Assembly: GCF_014645355.1 (NCBI RefSeq)
Contig: NZ_BMLS01000004.1
Span: forward strand, 272,338-336,337
Origin: Bowmanella pacifica
Lineage (GTDB): Bacteria; Pseudomonadota; Gammaproteobacteria; Enterobacterales; Alteromonadaceae
DNA length: 64,000 bases
Reading direction: 5' to 3'
Position numbers and translations under genes: made by a program. Under the pieces are notes generated by a model, which made no database searches, had not been told where the DNA came from, and saw nothing but the letters and a program-made list of their open reading frames with translations. This document shows, one piece after another, positions 7,223 to 17,218 of the stretch (the stretch's first letter is position 1; each line of letters starts with the position of its first letter).

Positions 7223-9538
7223 ATGATCATAGAAAAAATTGCATCAGAACTCTCCGTCTCTCCCCAACAAGTCCAAGCCGCTGTTACCCTGCTGGACGAC
7301 GGAGCCACAGTTCCCTTTATTGCCCGTTACCGCAAAGAAGCCACCAACGGGTTGGATGACACGCAACTGCGTGCCCTCGAACAACGTTTAGGCTACTTAC
7401 GTGACCTTGAAGATCGTCGCCAGGTAATTCTTAAATCCATTGGCGAGCAGGAAAAGCTAACTCCCCAATTACAGGCTCAAATACTGGCCGCCGACAACAA
7501 AACCGAGCTTGAAGATCTTTACCTGCCTTACAAACCCAAGCGCCGTACTAAGGGCCAGATTGCCATTGAAGCCGGTCTGGAACCCCTGGCTAATAGCTTG
7601 TTTGAAGACCCAAGTCAGGAGCCTGAAAGCCTGGCCACTGAATACCTCAATGCCGATGTAGCCGATACCAAGTCTGCCTTGGAAGGGGCCCGCTATATTT
7701 TAATGGAGCGCTTTGCCGAAGATGCCGCCCTGCTGCAAAAGGTTCGTCTGCACCTCACCAGGGAAGCCCACATCCAGAGCAAAGTCGTGGCCGGTAAAGA
7801 AAAAGAAGCGGCGAAATATTCAGATTATTTCGCGCACAGCGAACAGCTCAGTAAAACCCCATCGCATCGCGCCCTGGCCATGTTCCGTGGACGCAATGAA
7901 GGGGTATTGCAAGTCTCCATGAATGCTGACCCCGCCAATGAAGAAGGTGACCGCAGCTCGCAGTGTGAAGGCATTATTGCTCAGCATTTTGATATTCGTG
8001 ACAACGGTCGCGCAGCCGACAAATGGCTGCAATCTGTGGTGCAATGGACCTGGCGGGTAAAAATCCTGCTACACATGGAAAATGAATTGTTTGGCAGCTT
8101 GCGTGAAAAGGCCGAGTTGGAGGCCATCACCGTATTTGCCAAAAACCTGCAGGACTTGCTGATGGCTGCTCCCGCTGGTGCCAAGGTTACCATGGGCCTA
8201 GATCCAGGCTTACGTACCGGCGTTAAAGTCGCGGTGGTTGATGCCACAGGTAAGGTTGTTGCGACTAATACAATCTACCCGCATGCTCCCCAGAACCAGT
8301 GGGATAAATCGGTACGTACCCTGGCCTTGATGTGCCAGCAACACAAAGTCCAACTGATCAGTATTGGTAACGGTACCGCCTCACGGGAAACAGACAAGCT
8401 GGCCAGCGAAGTGGTTAAGGCTTTGCCTGATCTGAAAATCAATAAAATCGTAGTAAGCGAAGCAGGTGCCTCGGTTTATTCTGCCTCAGAACTGGCGTCC
8501 AACGAGTTACCGGATCTGGATGTTTCAATTCGTGGAGCAGTATCTATTGCCCGACGTTTGCAAGATCCATTGGCCGAACTGGTAAAAATCGAGCCTAAAG
8601 CCATAGGCGTCGGTCAATATCAGCACGATGTCAGCCAAAGCCAGTTAGGCAAGTCCCTGGATACCGTCGTAGAAGACTGTGTTAACGCGGTAGGAGTAGA
8701 TCTGAACATGGCCTCTCCGGCACTGCTTAGCTATGTATCCGGTTTAAACCGCACCCTGGCGCACAACATCGTCAGCTATCGCGACCAACACGGCGCTTTT
8801 GCAGACCGAAAGCAACTGCTGAAAGTTGAAAGGCTGGGCCCCAAAGCGTTCGAGCAAGCGGCTGGCTTTTTGCGTGTAATGGGTGGCAAGAATCCACTGG
8901 ATGCTTCGGCAGTGCATCCGGAAGCTTATGAGCTGGTTAAGCACATTAGTGAAAGTGCAGGTGCGGATATCGCTACACTGATGGGCAATAAGGATCTATT
9001 AAAGTCTTTGAAGCCCCAGGATTTCGCGAACCAGAGCTTTGGTATTCCCACCATCACCGATATCCTGGCGGAACTGGACAAACCCGGACGCGATCCACGC
9101 CCGGAGTTTAAAACCGCAACCTTCAAAGAAGGTATCGAACAGGTAAGCGACCTGAAGCCTGGCATGATCCTCGAAGGCGTAGTCAGTAACGTGGCTAACT
9201 TTGGTGCCTTTGTGGATGTTGGCGTGCATCAGGATGGCCTGGTACATATCTCTGCCATGACAGATAAGTTTATCTCCGATCCCCGTGAAGTGGTAAAAGC
9301 CGGGGATATCGTCAAGGTCAAGGTAATGGAAGTGGATGTGGCGCGAAATCGCATTTCTTTCAGTATGCGACTCAATGACGAGCCCGCTCCAAAACAGGCA
9401 CAGGCTAAGCAGGAAAGAAGCGCCAGGCCACAAGGCCAACGCAATCATCAGGCTAAACCACAGCGCCAGGCACAACCTGCCAACAGCGCCATGGGCAATG
9501 CCTTAGCAGAAGCCTTAGCTAAAGCGAAAAAATCCTGA
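7223..9538 (+). CDS. tex: Tex family RNA-binding transcription accessory protein
   Basis: A 771-residue cytoplasmic nucleic-acid-binding protein. Visible domains in order: the Tex N-terminal helical region with [19 protein letters not shown] (about 30-50), a YqgF-like RNase H fold beginning [19 protein letters not shown] (about 320-340), a helix-hairpin-helix segment around [19 protein letters not shown] (about 500), and an S1 RNA-binding domain [19 protein letters not shown] (about 645-720). The last 55 residues are a low-complexity Q/A/K/R-rich tail. Length is as usual for the family. Tex supports transcription and RNA turnover; it is probably expressed with greB or from its own promoter. 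A terminator follows directly. Confidence 0.93.
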   Translation: MIIEKIASELSVSPQQVQAAVTLLDDGATVPFIARYRKEATNGLDDTQLRALEQRLGYLRDLEDRRQVILKSIGEQEKLTPQLQAQILAADNKTELEDLYLPYKPKRRTKGQIAIEAGLEPLANSLFEDPSQEPESLATEYLNADVADTKSALEGARYILMERFAEDAALLQKVRLHLTREAHIQSKVVAGKEKEAAKYSDYFAHSEQLSKTPSHRALAMFRGRNEGVLQVSMNADPANEEGDRSSQCEGIIAQHFDIRDNGRAADKWLQSVVQWTWRVKILLHMENELFGSLREKAELEAITVFAKNLQDLLMAAPAGAKVTMGLDPGLRTGVKVAVVDATGKVVATNTIYPHAPQNQWDKSVRTLALMCQQHKVQLISIGNGTASRETDKLASEVVKALPDLKINKIVVSEAGASVYSASELASNELPDLDVSIRGAVSIARRLQDPLAELVKIEPKAIGVGQYQHDVSQSQLGKSLDTVVEDCVNAVGVDLNMASPALLSYVSGLNRTLAHNIVSYRDQHGAFADRKQLLKVERLGPKAFEQAAGFLRVMGGKNPLDASAVHPEAYELVKHISESAGADIATLMGNKDLLKSLKPQDFANQSFGIPTITDILAELDKPGRDPRPEFKTATFKEGIEQVSDLKPGMILEGVVSNVANFGAFVDVGVHQDGLVHISAMTDKFISDPREVVKAGDIVKVKVMEVDVARNRISFSMRLNDEPAPKQAQAKQERSARPQGQRNHQAKPQRQAQPANSAMGNALAEALAKAKKS

Positions 9539-9546
9539 TCCAAACA

Positions 9547-9576
9547 ACAACGCCCCATTGTGGGGCGTTGTCTTTT
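9547..9576 (+). terminator. Rho-independent terminator after tex
   Basis: An 11-bp stem ACAACGCCCCA / TGGGGCGTTGT around a TTG loop (9547-9571), followed by CTTTTC. It lies between the convergent tex and 9591-10541 genes and may act in both directions, though the T-tract is better on the plus strand. Confidence 0.85.
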
Positions 9577-9590
9577 CAATCATTGCTCTT

Positions 9591-10541
9591 TTACGCGCTG
9601 TGCTGCAACGAATAGGCTCTGGGTTGTGATACCTGTTGATAGAAACTGTCGATACGCAAACTTCGGGCGCTAATCTCAACATCCAAACTAGCCTGTCCAT
9701 GACGAAACTCCGTGCCAGGGGACTCAAGCCCCACCGCTTCTGCTACCGGATCGGTTTCCTGCAAAGTACGTCGCGGTGGGCTCACACCACCACCCTCGAC
9801 AATATCGCTAAGCTCCGCCGTTGAAGTAGCACTGTCTTGCTGCCCAGATTGCCCATCGGCCACAGATTGCACCGCCTGCTGGGCATTCTGCGCCGAGTCT
9901 CGGGCAATCTCCTGCCGTGCTTCTGCAGCGCGCTGTTGCGCCTCAGATGCAACCCGTAAATCCTGAGGAGAAGGTTCCGCTGGCGCTAAGGCTGCCGCCC
10001 GGACTTGCTGCATCTTACGCAGCGTCTCATCGGGGGACTTACCTTCAGAAATATCAATACTGACTTCGCCACCTACCGCATAACGCTTCCCATCAGGACC
10101 GGTTTCAAACTCATAACTGGGAGCGCCTGCATGTTGTCCGCCCACAGCAGCATGGGCCTGTTCATGCGCCCTTACTTCTTGATCGCGCTGTTTTAGTTCC
10201 TGAATTTTCTTCTGTTCGCTAGCGCTTTCTTGCTGGTCCTGAGCATCCTGCTTACCTGCACTGGGATCCTCAGCATTATCCTTCTGCTGCCCCCCCTCTC
10301 CTTGCAATGCAGACTGCGGATTCAGACTGGGCTTTTCGTAGGTGACAGGTTGAGGCGCCTGGCCGGGTGTTTTAACACGATCAGACTCGGAACCTAATCC
10401 AGATTCCGCTGCCGAGTTTTCAGTATTGGTAAGCTGGGGAACGGTTTCTCTGGCTACATTGTCGCGACGCGCCGCCTCGGTATTCAGGTTGGCGGTATTC
10501 AGCGGGAAGGCTGTCAATGCGGGCGCAGCAATGTTCATCAT
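9591..10541 (-). CDS. Putative metalloprotease, CJM1_0395/SprA family
   Basis: A 316-residue protein with a long low-complexity N-terminal half rich in Q, E, S and A. It contains a conserved core with HEQAH (residues 126-130, an HExxH zinc motif) in the context RAHEQAHAAVGGQHAGAPSYE, followed by YAVGGEVSIDIS and PDETLRKMQQVRAAALAP. This core is characteristic of the CJM1_0395/SprA-related family of putative metalloproteases in proteobacteria. No signal peptide is visible. It starts 2 nt after the stop of the gene at 10544-10864, so the two are translationally linked; the partner resembles a flagellar rod or hook C terminus. The substrate is unknown. Confidence 0.75.
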   Translation of the reverse strand: MMNIAAPALTAFPLNTANLNTEAARRDNVARETVPQLTNTENSAAESGLGSESDRVKTPGQAPQPVTYEKPSLNPQSALQGEGGQQKDNAEDPSAGKQDAQDQQESASEQKKIQELKQRDQEVRAHEQAHAAVGGQHAGAPSYEFETGPDGKRYAVGGEVSIDISEGKSPDETLRKMQQVRAAALAPAEPSPQDLRVASEAQQRAAEARQEIARDSAQNAQQAVQSVADGQSGQQDSATSTAELSDIVEGGGVSPPRRTLQETDPVAEAVGLESPGTEFRHGQASLDVEISARSLRIDSFYQQVSQPRAYSLQHSA

Positions 10542-10543
10542 AA

Positions 10544-10864
10544 TCAGGCTAACTCGTCGATTAAACGACCAACGGTGTCTTTAGCGACTTCTAACACTTT
10601 ACCGTTAGCTTGCGCATTACGCAGGTTGAGGGTCAGTCCGACTAAATCATTAGTCATAGTATCGCCCCCAGAAGGCAAAAGCTTACTCTGCAAGCCAATT
10701 TGCTGCATGGCAGCATCAGCCAACACTTCCTGAGGATCGCGAAGCTGGGCCTGTTCTTGTGCCAAGCTGACAGAATGCTGAGTAATACCATCCGATGCAC
10801 GCTGCAAACCGAGCGTACCCGACAGAATGGCCGAATTGATATTGCTATCGACATTCATCGACAT
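10544..10864 (-). CDS. Small protein with flagellar rod/hook C-terminal-like end
   Basis: A 106-residue cytoplasm- or export-directed protein without signal peptide. The N-terminal ILSGTLGLQRASDGITQHS and the C-terminal LTLNLRNAQANGKVLEVAKDT resemble the two helical ends of axial flagellar proteins (FlgB/FlgC/FlgE type), where the termini form a coiled coil, but the large middle domain is missing. Such short single proteins occur in Alteromonadales and Vibrionales without clear function. AGGGG precedes the ATG. Linked to the downstream metalloprotease. The resemblance is by pattern only, and no other flagellar structural cluster is in the window. Confidence 0.55.
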   Translation of the reverse strand: MSMNVDSNINSAILSGTLGLQRASDGITQHSVSLAQEQAQLRDPQEVLADAAMQQIGLQSKLLPSGGDTMTNDLVGLTLNLRNAQANGKVLEVAKDTVGRLIDELA

Positions 10865-10939
10865 AAACTACCCCTATTACCTCGTGGATAATTATTAACC
10901 AATTTGGGCAAAAATAGAAGCCTTTCGCTCAATTCAGCT

Positions 10940-11725
10940 TTAAGCCATCAGGCACTTAGCCAAATAATCTCTGATAGCATTGGCAAATTCATCAGCATGG
11001 GAAATAAAAGGCGCGTGCGAGGCAGCGGGAAACAGCATGGACGATGCCTTAGGTTGCAGGTGCTCAACCAACTCTAATGTCGCCTTGGGCACCAAACTGT
11101 CATTGCGACCGTAGATTCTCAAGGTTGGGCAACCGATAGTGCAAATTTTTTCACACAAATCTGCTTGTTCCAGAATCGCCAGACCGCTAGCTAAAGCCAC
11201 TTTCGAAGGACTAGGGCGCTTGACCAGCAAGGTCTTCAGATTTTGTATGTCCGCTTTCGCTCGCTCACTGCCGAGCGCCTGAATAGCCAAAAAGCGCTCT
11301 ATGGTTTTGTGCGGATCGGAGCGTAACTGCATGGCAAAGGCTTTAAGCACTTCGGCCTTTATGCCGGGCCACTGGTCAGTAGCCAGAAACTTGGGGGTGC
11401 TGGTCACACAGATTAAGGCTCGCACTAAAGCCGGATAGTTAAGAGCCAGTTGTTGAGCCACCAGCCCACCCAATGACCATCCCATTATTATCATTGGTTC
11501 CTTTAACTGTTGTGCAACCAGCGCGGTTAAGGCATCCAGATCATAGCTATCCGGTACAGACTGATGATTATGGCCAAAGCCCGGCAAATCCATTAGCACA
11601 AACTGGAATGAACCCTGCAAACGCTCAATCAGCGGCTGCCACACCTCACTGTTTAATCCCCAACCATGTAACAACAGAATTTTTGGACCGGTACCCACAA
11701 CATCGGAATGTAACAGCAAAATCAT
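10940..11725 (-). CDS. bioH: Pimeloyl-[acyl-carrier protein] methyl ester esterase BioH
   Basis: A 261-residue alpha/beta hydrolase that removes the methyl group from pimeloyl-ACP methyl ester, ending the BioC/BioH stage of biotin precursor synthesis. Seen: oxyanion motif LLHGWGLNSEVW (about 18-29), nucleophile elbow GWSLGG with Ser84, the acid Asp in YGRNDSLVP (about 210), and the His in ASHAPFISH (about 238). This matches the length of E. coli BioH (256 aa). The divergent partner comF starts 29 bp away, the same arrangement as bioH/gntX in enterobacteria. The biotin operon itself is not in the window. Confidence 0.92.
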   Translation of the reverse strand: MILLLHSDVVGTGPKILLLHGWGLNSEVWQPLIERLQGSFQFVLMDLPGFGHNHQSVPDSYDLDALTALVAQQLKEPMIIMGWSLGGLVAQQLALNYPALVRALICVTSTPKFLATDQWPGIKAEVLKAFAMQLRSDPHKTIERFLAIQALGSERAKADIQNLKTLLVKRPSPSKVALASGLAILEQADLCEKICTIGCPTLRIYGRNDSLVPKATLELVEHLQPKASSMLFPAASHAPFISHADEFANAIRDYLAKCLMA

Positions 11726-11754
11726 CTACTCTTTGCACAAAGGAGGTCAGTGTA

Positions 11755-12447
11755 ATGGCAAGATGGCTAAAAACAATAGGATGCCGCGTTCCGCAGAGCT
11801 GCTTGCTGTGCCAACAAGCGGCTACAGCACTTATTTGTCAATATTGTCAGGCAGACCTCCCCGTATTGGCACTATCGCAATGTAATTACAACCTGCTTAA
11901 CTGGCCCAAGATAAAGAGTGGACTGCATCAGGTCAGCTATGACAGGTTATTGGTCAGCGCAGAGTATAGCTGGCCCTGGGACAGGCTGCTGACCGCACTG
12001 AAGTTCAATCAACGTACCTTAAATGCCAAAGCGCTGGCTGAGCAGTTTTATCGGGTTGCACTCGTAAACGGCGCCAAGGTACCAGAGGTAATATTGCCTA
12101 TGCCTTTGCACTTCAGACGCTACACAGAGCGTAAATACAATCAAGCGATAGAAATAGCCAAACATCTATCTTGCCTGAGCGGTATTGCCCTCGATACCCA
12201 GCTTTGTCGGCGTATCAAGGCAACGCAGGCGCAAAGCCGGCTTAGCGGCGCCAAACGACGCACTAACCTGCAAGATGCTTTTAGCTTGTGCCATCAACCA
12301 TGCTACGACCATGTCGCAATATTTGATGACATAGTAACCACAGGAAGCACAGTTAATAGCCTGTGTAAGGTGTTGAAAAAAGCGCGACCCAGCCTGCATA
12401 TTGAGGTCTGGGCCATTGCCATTAGCCTGTCACCTGGCTCAAACTGA
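11755..12447 (+). CDS. comF: ComF family phosphoribosyltransferase-like protein
   Basis: A 230-residue protein. The N terminus carries Cys pairs (CLLC and CQYC) likely to bind zinc, followed by the ComF core MPLHFRRYTERKYNQAIEIA and the PRPP-loop motif AIFDDIVTTGSTVNSL typical of type I phosphoribosyltransferases. ComF proteins are linked to DNA uptake in competent bacteria; the enterobacterial homologue is GntX/YhgH. The ATG at 11755 has an ideal AGGAGG at 11741-11746 with 8 nt spacing, so longer frames reaching back into bioH are rejected. It is divergent from bioH and convergent with the M14 peptidase (5 bp gap). Confidence 0.9.
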   Translation: MARWLKTIGCRVPQSCLLCQQAATALICQYCQADLPVLALSQCNYNLLNWPKIKSGLHQVSYDRLLVSAEYSWPWDRLLTALKFNQRTLNAKALAEQFYRVALVNGAKVPEVILPMPLHFRRYTERKYNQAIEIAKHLSCLSGIALDTQLCRRIKATQAQSRLSGAKRRTNLQDAFSLCHQPCYDHVAIFDDIVTTGSTVNSLCKVLKKARPSLHIEVWAIAISLSPGSN

Positions 12448-12452
12448 ACGCG

Positions 12453-15005
12453 CTACATTAGAGGAGATAAATATATCGCGTTACTCAGGAAGCGACTGGT
12501 TCCGTACCAATAACCACGGAAGGTCAGATTGTCCGTCGTGCCAATCACTATCCCCTTACCCAGTTTATTGGCCACCAGATTCGTTCGTCCCGACAGCAGC
12601 CTTTGCATCTCCTCGCTGGCATAGCCTGCCTGCAAGGCTTTAGCTTTGTATTTTGAAACGGTAATAAAAGGCTTGTCAGCGGCCTGCATCACCATATTAC
12701 TGTTACGCAGGAAGGCAACGTTGGCGTCAGAGTAACCAAATGCCAGGGGGTGACTCAGATCAACCTGACCGGCAAATACCGCACCAGCGATGCGTTGTTT
12801 GCCCTGCAAGGCTTCCTGGTCGGAGAAGCTCAGCGTTTTAGTGTCAAACACATCCTGAATCTCTTTGTCAGAGACAAAACTGGCCTGTAACCACTCCTGC
12901 TGGGCGGCCAGCTTGGCGGCACTTTTCTGCGCAATCAATACCCCACCTTGCCGGATCCAGGCTTCAAGCTTATCCGTGAGCGCTTCGCTAAGTTTTCCAT
13001 AGTTACCCTCAACCATCACAATATGGCTGTATGCTGCTAACTCAACACGATGCAAACGCTCCAGCTCAATGATGGAAGCAGGCAGACCGACATGCTGATC
13101 AAGATAATGCCAGACTTCACCAACTTCATATTGTGATGTGCCCTCTCCCCCAACTAGCAGGGTCTTGGGCGGATTCAGCATGGCCATTTGACGACTTCCC
13201 AGGTCACTGCCCTGCGCCGTCAGACCTGAGGTTACAGACCACACTCTAACACCCGCTTGGTGACTGGCCTGTTCAATCAACCTTTGCCAGCCGTCAGGCT
13301 GAGCTAAGGCCCGGGGAATAATCACACTACCGGCCTCAAAAGCGATATCTCCCTGATTTGTGTTCGCCGTAAAAGCCCCACCGGCCACCTTGACTTTAAG
13401 TCCTTTGGCAAGCAAAGACTGCAGTAGTTTAGGCGCGTTCGAATCCTGCCAGGAGAACGCATAGGCATAAGCACCTGCGTCTAATTCAGAAGGCTGTGCA
13501 GTCAGGGTTGGCAAACTGTCACTCAAGGGTAATTTGCGCCATCTCCCTTTCTCCACTGCCACAAAGTCAATATCAAAGGCCAGCGGTAAGTTCCAGTTAG
13601 ATACATCGTAGAACGTATTGTCATTAAAACTGGTCCGGGTTGAAAAAATGGACTTAATCAGACGGTACTGCGGCTGGTCCAGGGGAACAAAGACGGTGTT
13701 GTCACTGGCATAATTACGCCCTTCCAGTTCCAGATCTTTGCTTAGGCCATGCATACGAATTTGATGCTGACTTAAAATAGACAGCAACGCCTTAAAACGG
13801 CTTTTATCTTTTGCTTCACTGAGCAAATAGCCGGATACATCGTCTTTGGACGCCAACCTGGCGGTTTGTGCAGCAAATCCCCGCTGATAATCCTTCAGCT
13901 TTTGAGCATTAGCCAAGGCACCATCAAAGGTCGATATTGAGGTCGTTACCTGGTTTTGAATAGTCGCTGGGAAGGACAGCGGCCCGTGTATAGAGTCCTG
14001 TAAATGACCTCTGCTGCTGGCCTGTTCAAATAAGATGCCCACGCTCCCCATGGAATCGGGATAGGTTGAGCCCTTGCCGTAATAGAAGTCGTCAAAGTCT
14101 TCCTGTGTGTAGTACAGCTGTCCCGCCGCGTCTAAAGCAGATGCATGGAATTTCCCCAACTCATGGGTCAGTTCAACATTCTCATCTGGCGTCCAGGGGT
14201 TTTTGCGGGTTGGGATACCCGGCTGAAAGAAGAAGGTACTATTGGTACCCATTTCATGAAAATCCGTCAGTACATGGGGCCGCCACTGGTGAAACTGGCT
14301 TATTCTGGCACGTGATTCAGGGTGAGTAAGCAGTAACCAATCACGATTCAGATCGAACCAGTAATGGTTAGTGCGCCCACTGGGCCAACCTTCCTTGTGT
14401 TCCCTATGATTAGGATCGGACACCAGATTCAACCCTTTGTGCATATTCGCCCACTGGGCAAATCTGGACAGCCCGTCTGGATTTAAGGCCGGCTCCAACA
14501 GAATGACAGTGTCGTTAAGCAGTTTTTCGATCTTAGGGCCTTGAGCGGCAGCCAGGTAGTACGCAACCAACAGTCCGGCATTAGCACCCGAGGGCTCATT
14601 GCCGTGGACGCTATACCCCATCCAGAGCACCAAGGGTGAAGTAGCGTTTTTGTCACCGCCTAAAGATGCCAAATGCGTTTTACGCAGTGTCGACAAATCT
14701 TGCTGGTTCGCCGCCGAGCTAAAGGCCAAAAGCAAGATGGGGCGCTGCTCATGAGAGCGACCAATTTCTTCAATAGACACTCTGGGGGAGCTTTCGGCTA
14801 ACTGATACAGGTAGTGAACAATCTGATCATGTCGAACGTGCCAAGTGCCAACCGGATAACCAAGTACAGACTCAGGAGTAGGTACATTAGCATCATATTG
14901 AATATCGTTTGGGAGATAGTCCAAATCGCTGGCTACCTGCGCCATAGATACAGGCGAAACCAGCAACCACAGTGCCCACAGGCTTATTCTTTTCAACACA
15001 TTCAT
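12453..15005 (-). CDS. Secreted M14 family zinc carboxypeptidase-like protein
   Basis: An 850-residue exported protein with a signal peptide (MNVLKRISLWALWLL...SMAQ). The zinc-site pattern of M14 peptidases is visible: GYSVHGNEPSG supplies His and Glu, and VLTDFHEMG supplies the third His; FDLNRDWLLLTHPESRA carries the substrate-binding Arg region. The C-terminal 350 residues look like a class I glutamine-amidotransferase or ThuA-like domain (HIVMVEGNYG...LEAWIRQGGVLIAQ) as in other large marine M14 proteins. The role is probably degradation of peptides or modified amino acids outside the cytoplasm. Monocistronic by position. Confidence 0.85.
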   Translation of the reverse strand: MNVLKRISLWALWLLVSPVSMAQVASDLDYLPNDIQYDANVPTPESVLGYPVGTWHVRHDQIVHYLYQLAESSPRVSIEEIGRSHEQRPILLLAFSSAANQQDLSTLRKTHLASLGGDKNATSPLVLWMGYSVHGNEPSGANAGLLVAYYLAAAQGPKIEKLLNDTVILLEPALNPDGLSRFAQWANMHKGLNLVSDPNHREHKEGWPSGRTNHYWFDLNRDWLLLTHPESRARISQFHQWRPHVLTDFHEMGTNSTFFFQPGIPTRKNPWTPDENVELTHELGKFHASALDAAGQLYYTQEDFDDFYYGKGSTYPDSMGSVGILFEQASSRGHLQDSIHGPLSFPATIQNQVTTSISTFDGALANAQKLKDYQRGFAAQTARLASKDDVSGYLLSEAKDKSRFKALLSILSQHQIRMHGLSKDLELEGRNYASDNTVFVPLDQPQYRLIKSIFSTRTSFNDNTFYDVSNWNLPLAFDIDFVAVEKGRWRKLPLSDSLPTLTAQPSELDAGAYAYAFSWQDSNAPKLLQSLLAKGLKVKVAGGAFTANTNQGDIAFEAGSVIIPRALAQPDGWQRLIEQASHQAGVRVWSVTSGLTAQGSDLGSRQMAMLNPPKTLLVGGEGTSQYEVGEVWHYLDQHVGLPASIIELERLHRVELAAYSHIVMVEGNYGKLSEALTDKLEAWIRQGGVLIAQKSAAKLAAQQEWLQASFVSDKEIQDVFDTKTLSFSDQEALQGKQRIAGAVFAGQVDLSHPLAFGYSDANVAFLRNSNMVMQAADKPFITVSKYKAKALQAGYASEEMQRLLSGRTNLVANKLGKGIVIGTTDNLTFRGYWYGTSRFLSNAIYLSPLM

Positions 15006-15211
15006 GTTTAGCCCCTTGATTTAGCTAACCTTTTCACACCAAGCTAACAGCTAAACAAGTGCGTTACCAGTTTCGTTAAAGCAAATACTAGGCGATTGGC
15101 CTCAGGCTGATTTTTTGCATTACACAGACGACAAAGAATTTCATTACCCGAGTGTTTTACTCAAGTAATTTTTGCTATCATAGCCCCCATATTGGCAGTC
15201 GAGAGAACCCG

Positions 15212-15787
15212 ATGATTCACATTTCCGAATCCGCACAGGCCCATTTTCGTAAACTCCTGGATAAACAGGAACCTGATACCAATATCAGAGTGTTTGTGGT
15301 CAACCCCGGCACGCCCACAGCCGAATGCGGGGTGTCTTATTGTCCACCGGATGCCGTGGAAAACTCAGATATTTGCCTGGAGTTTGACGGTTTTGATGCG
15401 GTAGTAGATAAAGACAGCGCGCCTTTTCTCGAAGAAGCCGAAATTGATTTCGTTACCGATCAAATGGGCTCGCAACTCACGCTTAAAGCTCCCAATGCCA
15501 AGGTTCGTCGTGTGGCCGATGATGCACCTCTGATTGAACGTGTAAACTACATGATTGATTCAGAAATCAACCCACAGTTAGCCAACCATGGCGGCAAAGT
15601 CGTACTGATCGAGATTACGCCCGCCGGTAAGGCCGTACTTCAGTTTGGTGGCGGTTGTAACGGTTGCTCTATGGTTGATGTAACGCTTAAGGAAGGGATT
15701 GAAAAGCAGATGCTGGCGCAATTTCCAGAATTGACAGGGGTTATGGATGCCACCGAACACCAGGCCGGCGAACACTCTTACTACTAA
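15212..15787 (+). CDS. nfuA: Fe-S biogenesis protein NfuA
   Basis: A 191-residue protein, the same length as E. coli NfuA. Residues 1-95 form a degenerate A-type carrier domain ([17 protein letters not shown]) and residues 105-191 the Nfu domain with the cluster-binding motif GGGCNGCS (Cys149 and Cys152, identical spacing to E. coli). It receives a 4Fe-4S cluster and passes it to target enzymes in the cytoplasm. The ATG at 15212 is chosen by alignment; the frame upstream is unconserved. It lies in the bioH/comF neighbourhood as in enterobacteria. Upstream, GAGT and ACTC half sites flank TTTT-rich sequence near 15150-15165, an unassigned possible operator. Confidence 0.94.
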   Translation: MIHISESAQAHFRKLLDKQEPDTNIRVFVVNPGTPTAECGVSYCPPDAVENSDICLEFDGFDAVVDKDSAPFLEEAEIDFVTDQMGSQLTLKAPNAKVRRVADDAPLIERVNYMIDSEINPQLANHGGKVVLIEITPAGKAVLQFGGGCNGCSMVDVTLKEGIEKQMLAQFPELTGVMDATEHQAGEHSYY

Positions 15788-15814
15788 TAGTGTTGAGCCA
15801 AGCAAATATAGATT

Positions 15815-15839
15815 AAGCCCGTCACCTGACGGGCTTTTT
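15815..15839 (+). terminator. Bidirectional terminator between nfuA and the MATE gene
   Basis: A 9-bp stem AAGCCCGTC / GACGGGCTT with a 4-nt loop (15815-15836), then TTT. It is flanked by A on the left side, so it can serve both convergent genes. Confidence 0.85.
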
Positions 15840-15841
15840 GA

Positions 15842-17176
15842 TCACGCCAACAAGGTCTGCGCTCGCCACAAACGCCAGTACGCCCAGCCTAGCGTAATAC
15901 CTCGCCCGGCCAAGAATGCCAGAAACGCTATCCAGAGGGCATGATTGCCAGCATCATACATCAGCCACCAAACGGGCAGAAACACGGCCAATGCACACAA
16001 CAACATGCTGTTTCGCATCTCCCGCCCACGAGTTAATCCAATAAATACCCCATCAAGTAAGAAGCACCAATGCCCCACTATGGGAAGTAACCAGATGTAC
16101 AACAGATAGCCTTCGGCCAGCGCAATCAGTGACGGCAGGTCGGTCAACAACCTTAAGATGGCGTGATCAAATAGCACAAATCCGAGACAATACAGCAACG
16201 CCAATAACATGGACCATGCGAGACCCCGGCAAACTTGCAGATGCAACAGGTCTTGGCGCTGTTTACCTTTCGCTTCCCCCACCAGCGCCTCCACCGCATA
16301 AGCAATGCCGTCGAGACCCAAAGCCGTTATCACAAAGAACTGCATTAACAGCGCATTTAACGCGACACTTTGGGCATCCAGCCGCGCTGCCTGGAAAACC
16401 ATAAATGCCATGGTTAGTTGCAAGGCTAAATTTCGTAGCAGGATATCAAAATTCAATGCCAATACATGTCGGTATCCCTGCGCAGTAAACCACCCTACTA
16501 TTGGCCGCACGCCTTTTATTCGCGACAACACAACAAGTAAGCCACTAATAAAAATACCGTATTCGGCAATCACGGTCGCGGTCGCCACACCGGATACGCC
16601 CATGTCCAGGCCCATAGCTAAGGCATAACTGAGTAAGGCATTGAATAAATTGGCCAGGATCTGAATAGTCATCACGGTTCGGGTCGCTTGCTGTCCTATC
16701 AGCCACCCCATGAGCAGCAAATTTGCCAGGGCTGCAGGCGCTCCCCACACCCGCACTTGCAGGTAATGATGGATGACTTCCGTGGTGGGCGTATCGGCAT
16801 CGGCAAATAGCACCGCCGCCCACGTCAATGCATCCGTGCAAAGGATTAGTAACATACCAAACAGTACTGCCGGCAGTAACAATTGGTAAAAGACCCTGGC
16901 CGCCTCTGCGGTATTGGCCGCGCCCAGAGCCTGGGCACTTAGTCCCGTCGCCGACATACGTAAAAAGCCACATAGCCAGTAGATCTGTGTGATAACCATG
17001 CCAGCGACGGCGGTACCCGCCAGGTAATGTGTGGCGCCTAAATGACCGACAATGGCAGTGTCTACCATTCCTAGCAGTGGATTGGTTACATTACTCAGGA
17101 TCATTGGCAGGGATAAAACGACGATCCGACGGTTTTCAGCGGGGTTCAGCAATTGCTGAAAAAGTCCTGCAGACAA
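15842..17176 (-). CDS. MATE family efflux transporter, DinF-type
   Basis: An integral inner-membrane protein of up to 444 residues with about twelve hydrophobic segments. LPMILSNVTNPLLGMVDTAIVGHLG near the N terminus is the DinF-subgroup MATE signature, followed by GLDIAYAVEALVGEAKG-like sequence in the second half (seen as GLDGIAYAVEALVG). MATE proteins export cationic drugs using Na+ or H+ gradients; the substrate cannot be inferred. No ATG lies before the first span; TTG at 17174-17176 is used here, and TTG codons about eight residues further on are alternatives. Its 5' region abuts the divergent deacetylase gene, so both promoters lie in the same short interval. Confidence 0.88.
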   Translation of the reverse strand: MSAGLFQQLLNPAENRRIVVLSLPMILSNVTNPLLGMVDTAIVGHLGATHYLAGTAVAGMVITQIYWLCGFLRMSATGLSAQALGAANTAEAARVFYQLLLPAVLFGMLLILCTDALTWAAVLFADADTPTTEVIHHYLQVRVWGAPAALANLLLMGWLIGQQATRTVMTIQILANLFNALLSYALAMGLDMGVSGVATATVIAEYGIFISGLLVVLSRIKGVRPIVGWFTAQGYRHVLALNFDILLRNLALQLTMAFMVFQAARLDAQSVALNALLMQFFVITALGLDGIAYAVEALVGEAKGKQRQDLLHLQVCRGLAWSMLLALLYCLGFVLFDHAILRLLTDLPSLIALAEGYLLYIWLLPIVGHWCFLLDGVFIGLTRGREMRNSMLLCALAVFLPVWWLMYDAGNHALWIAFLAFLAGRGITLGWAYWRLWRAQTLLA

Positions 17177-17218
17177 GTTAAGCTCAGCGCATTTAAGAAA
17201 GATGGAGCTTATGGTCTT

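Noticed and set aside
11473..11754. 94-residue N-terminal extension of comF
   Set aside because: It overlaps bioH entirely, and the ATG at 11755 has an ideal AGGAGG.
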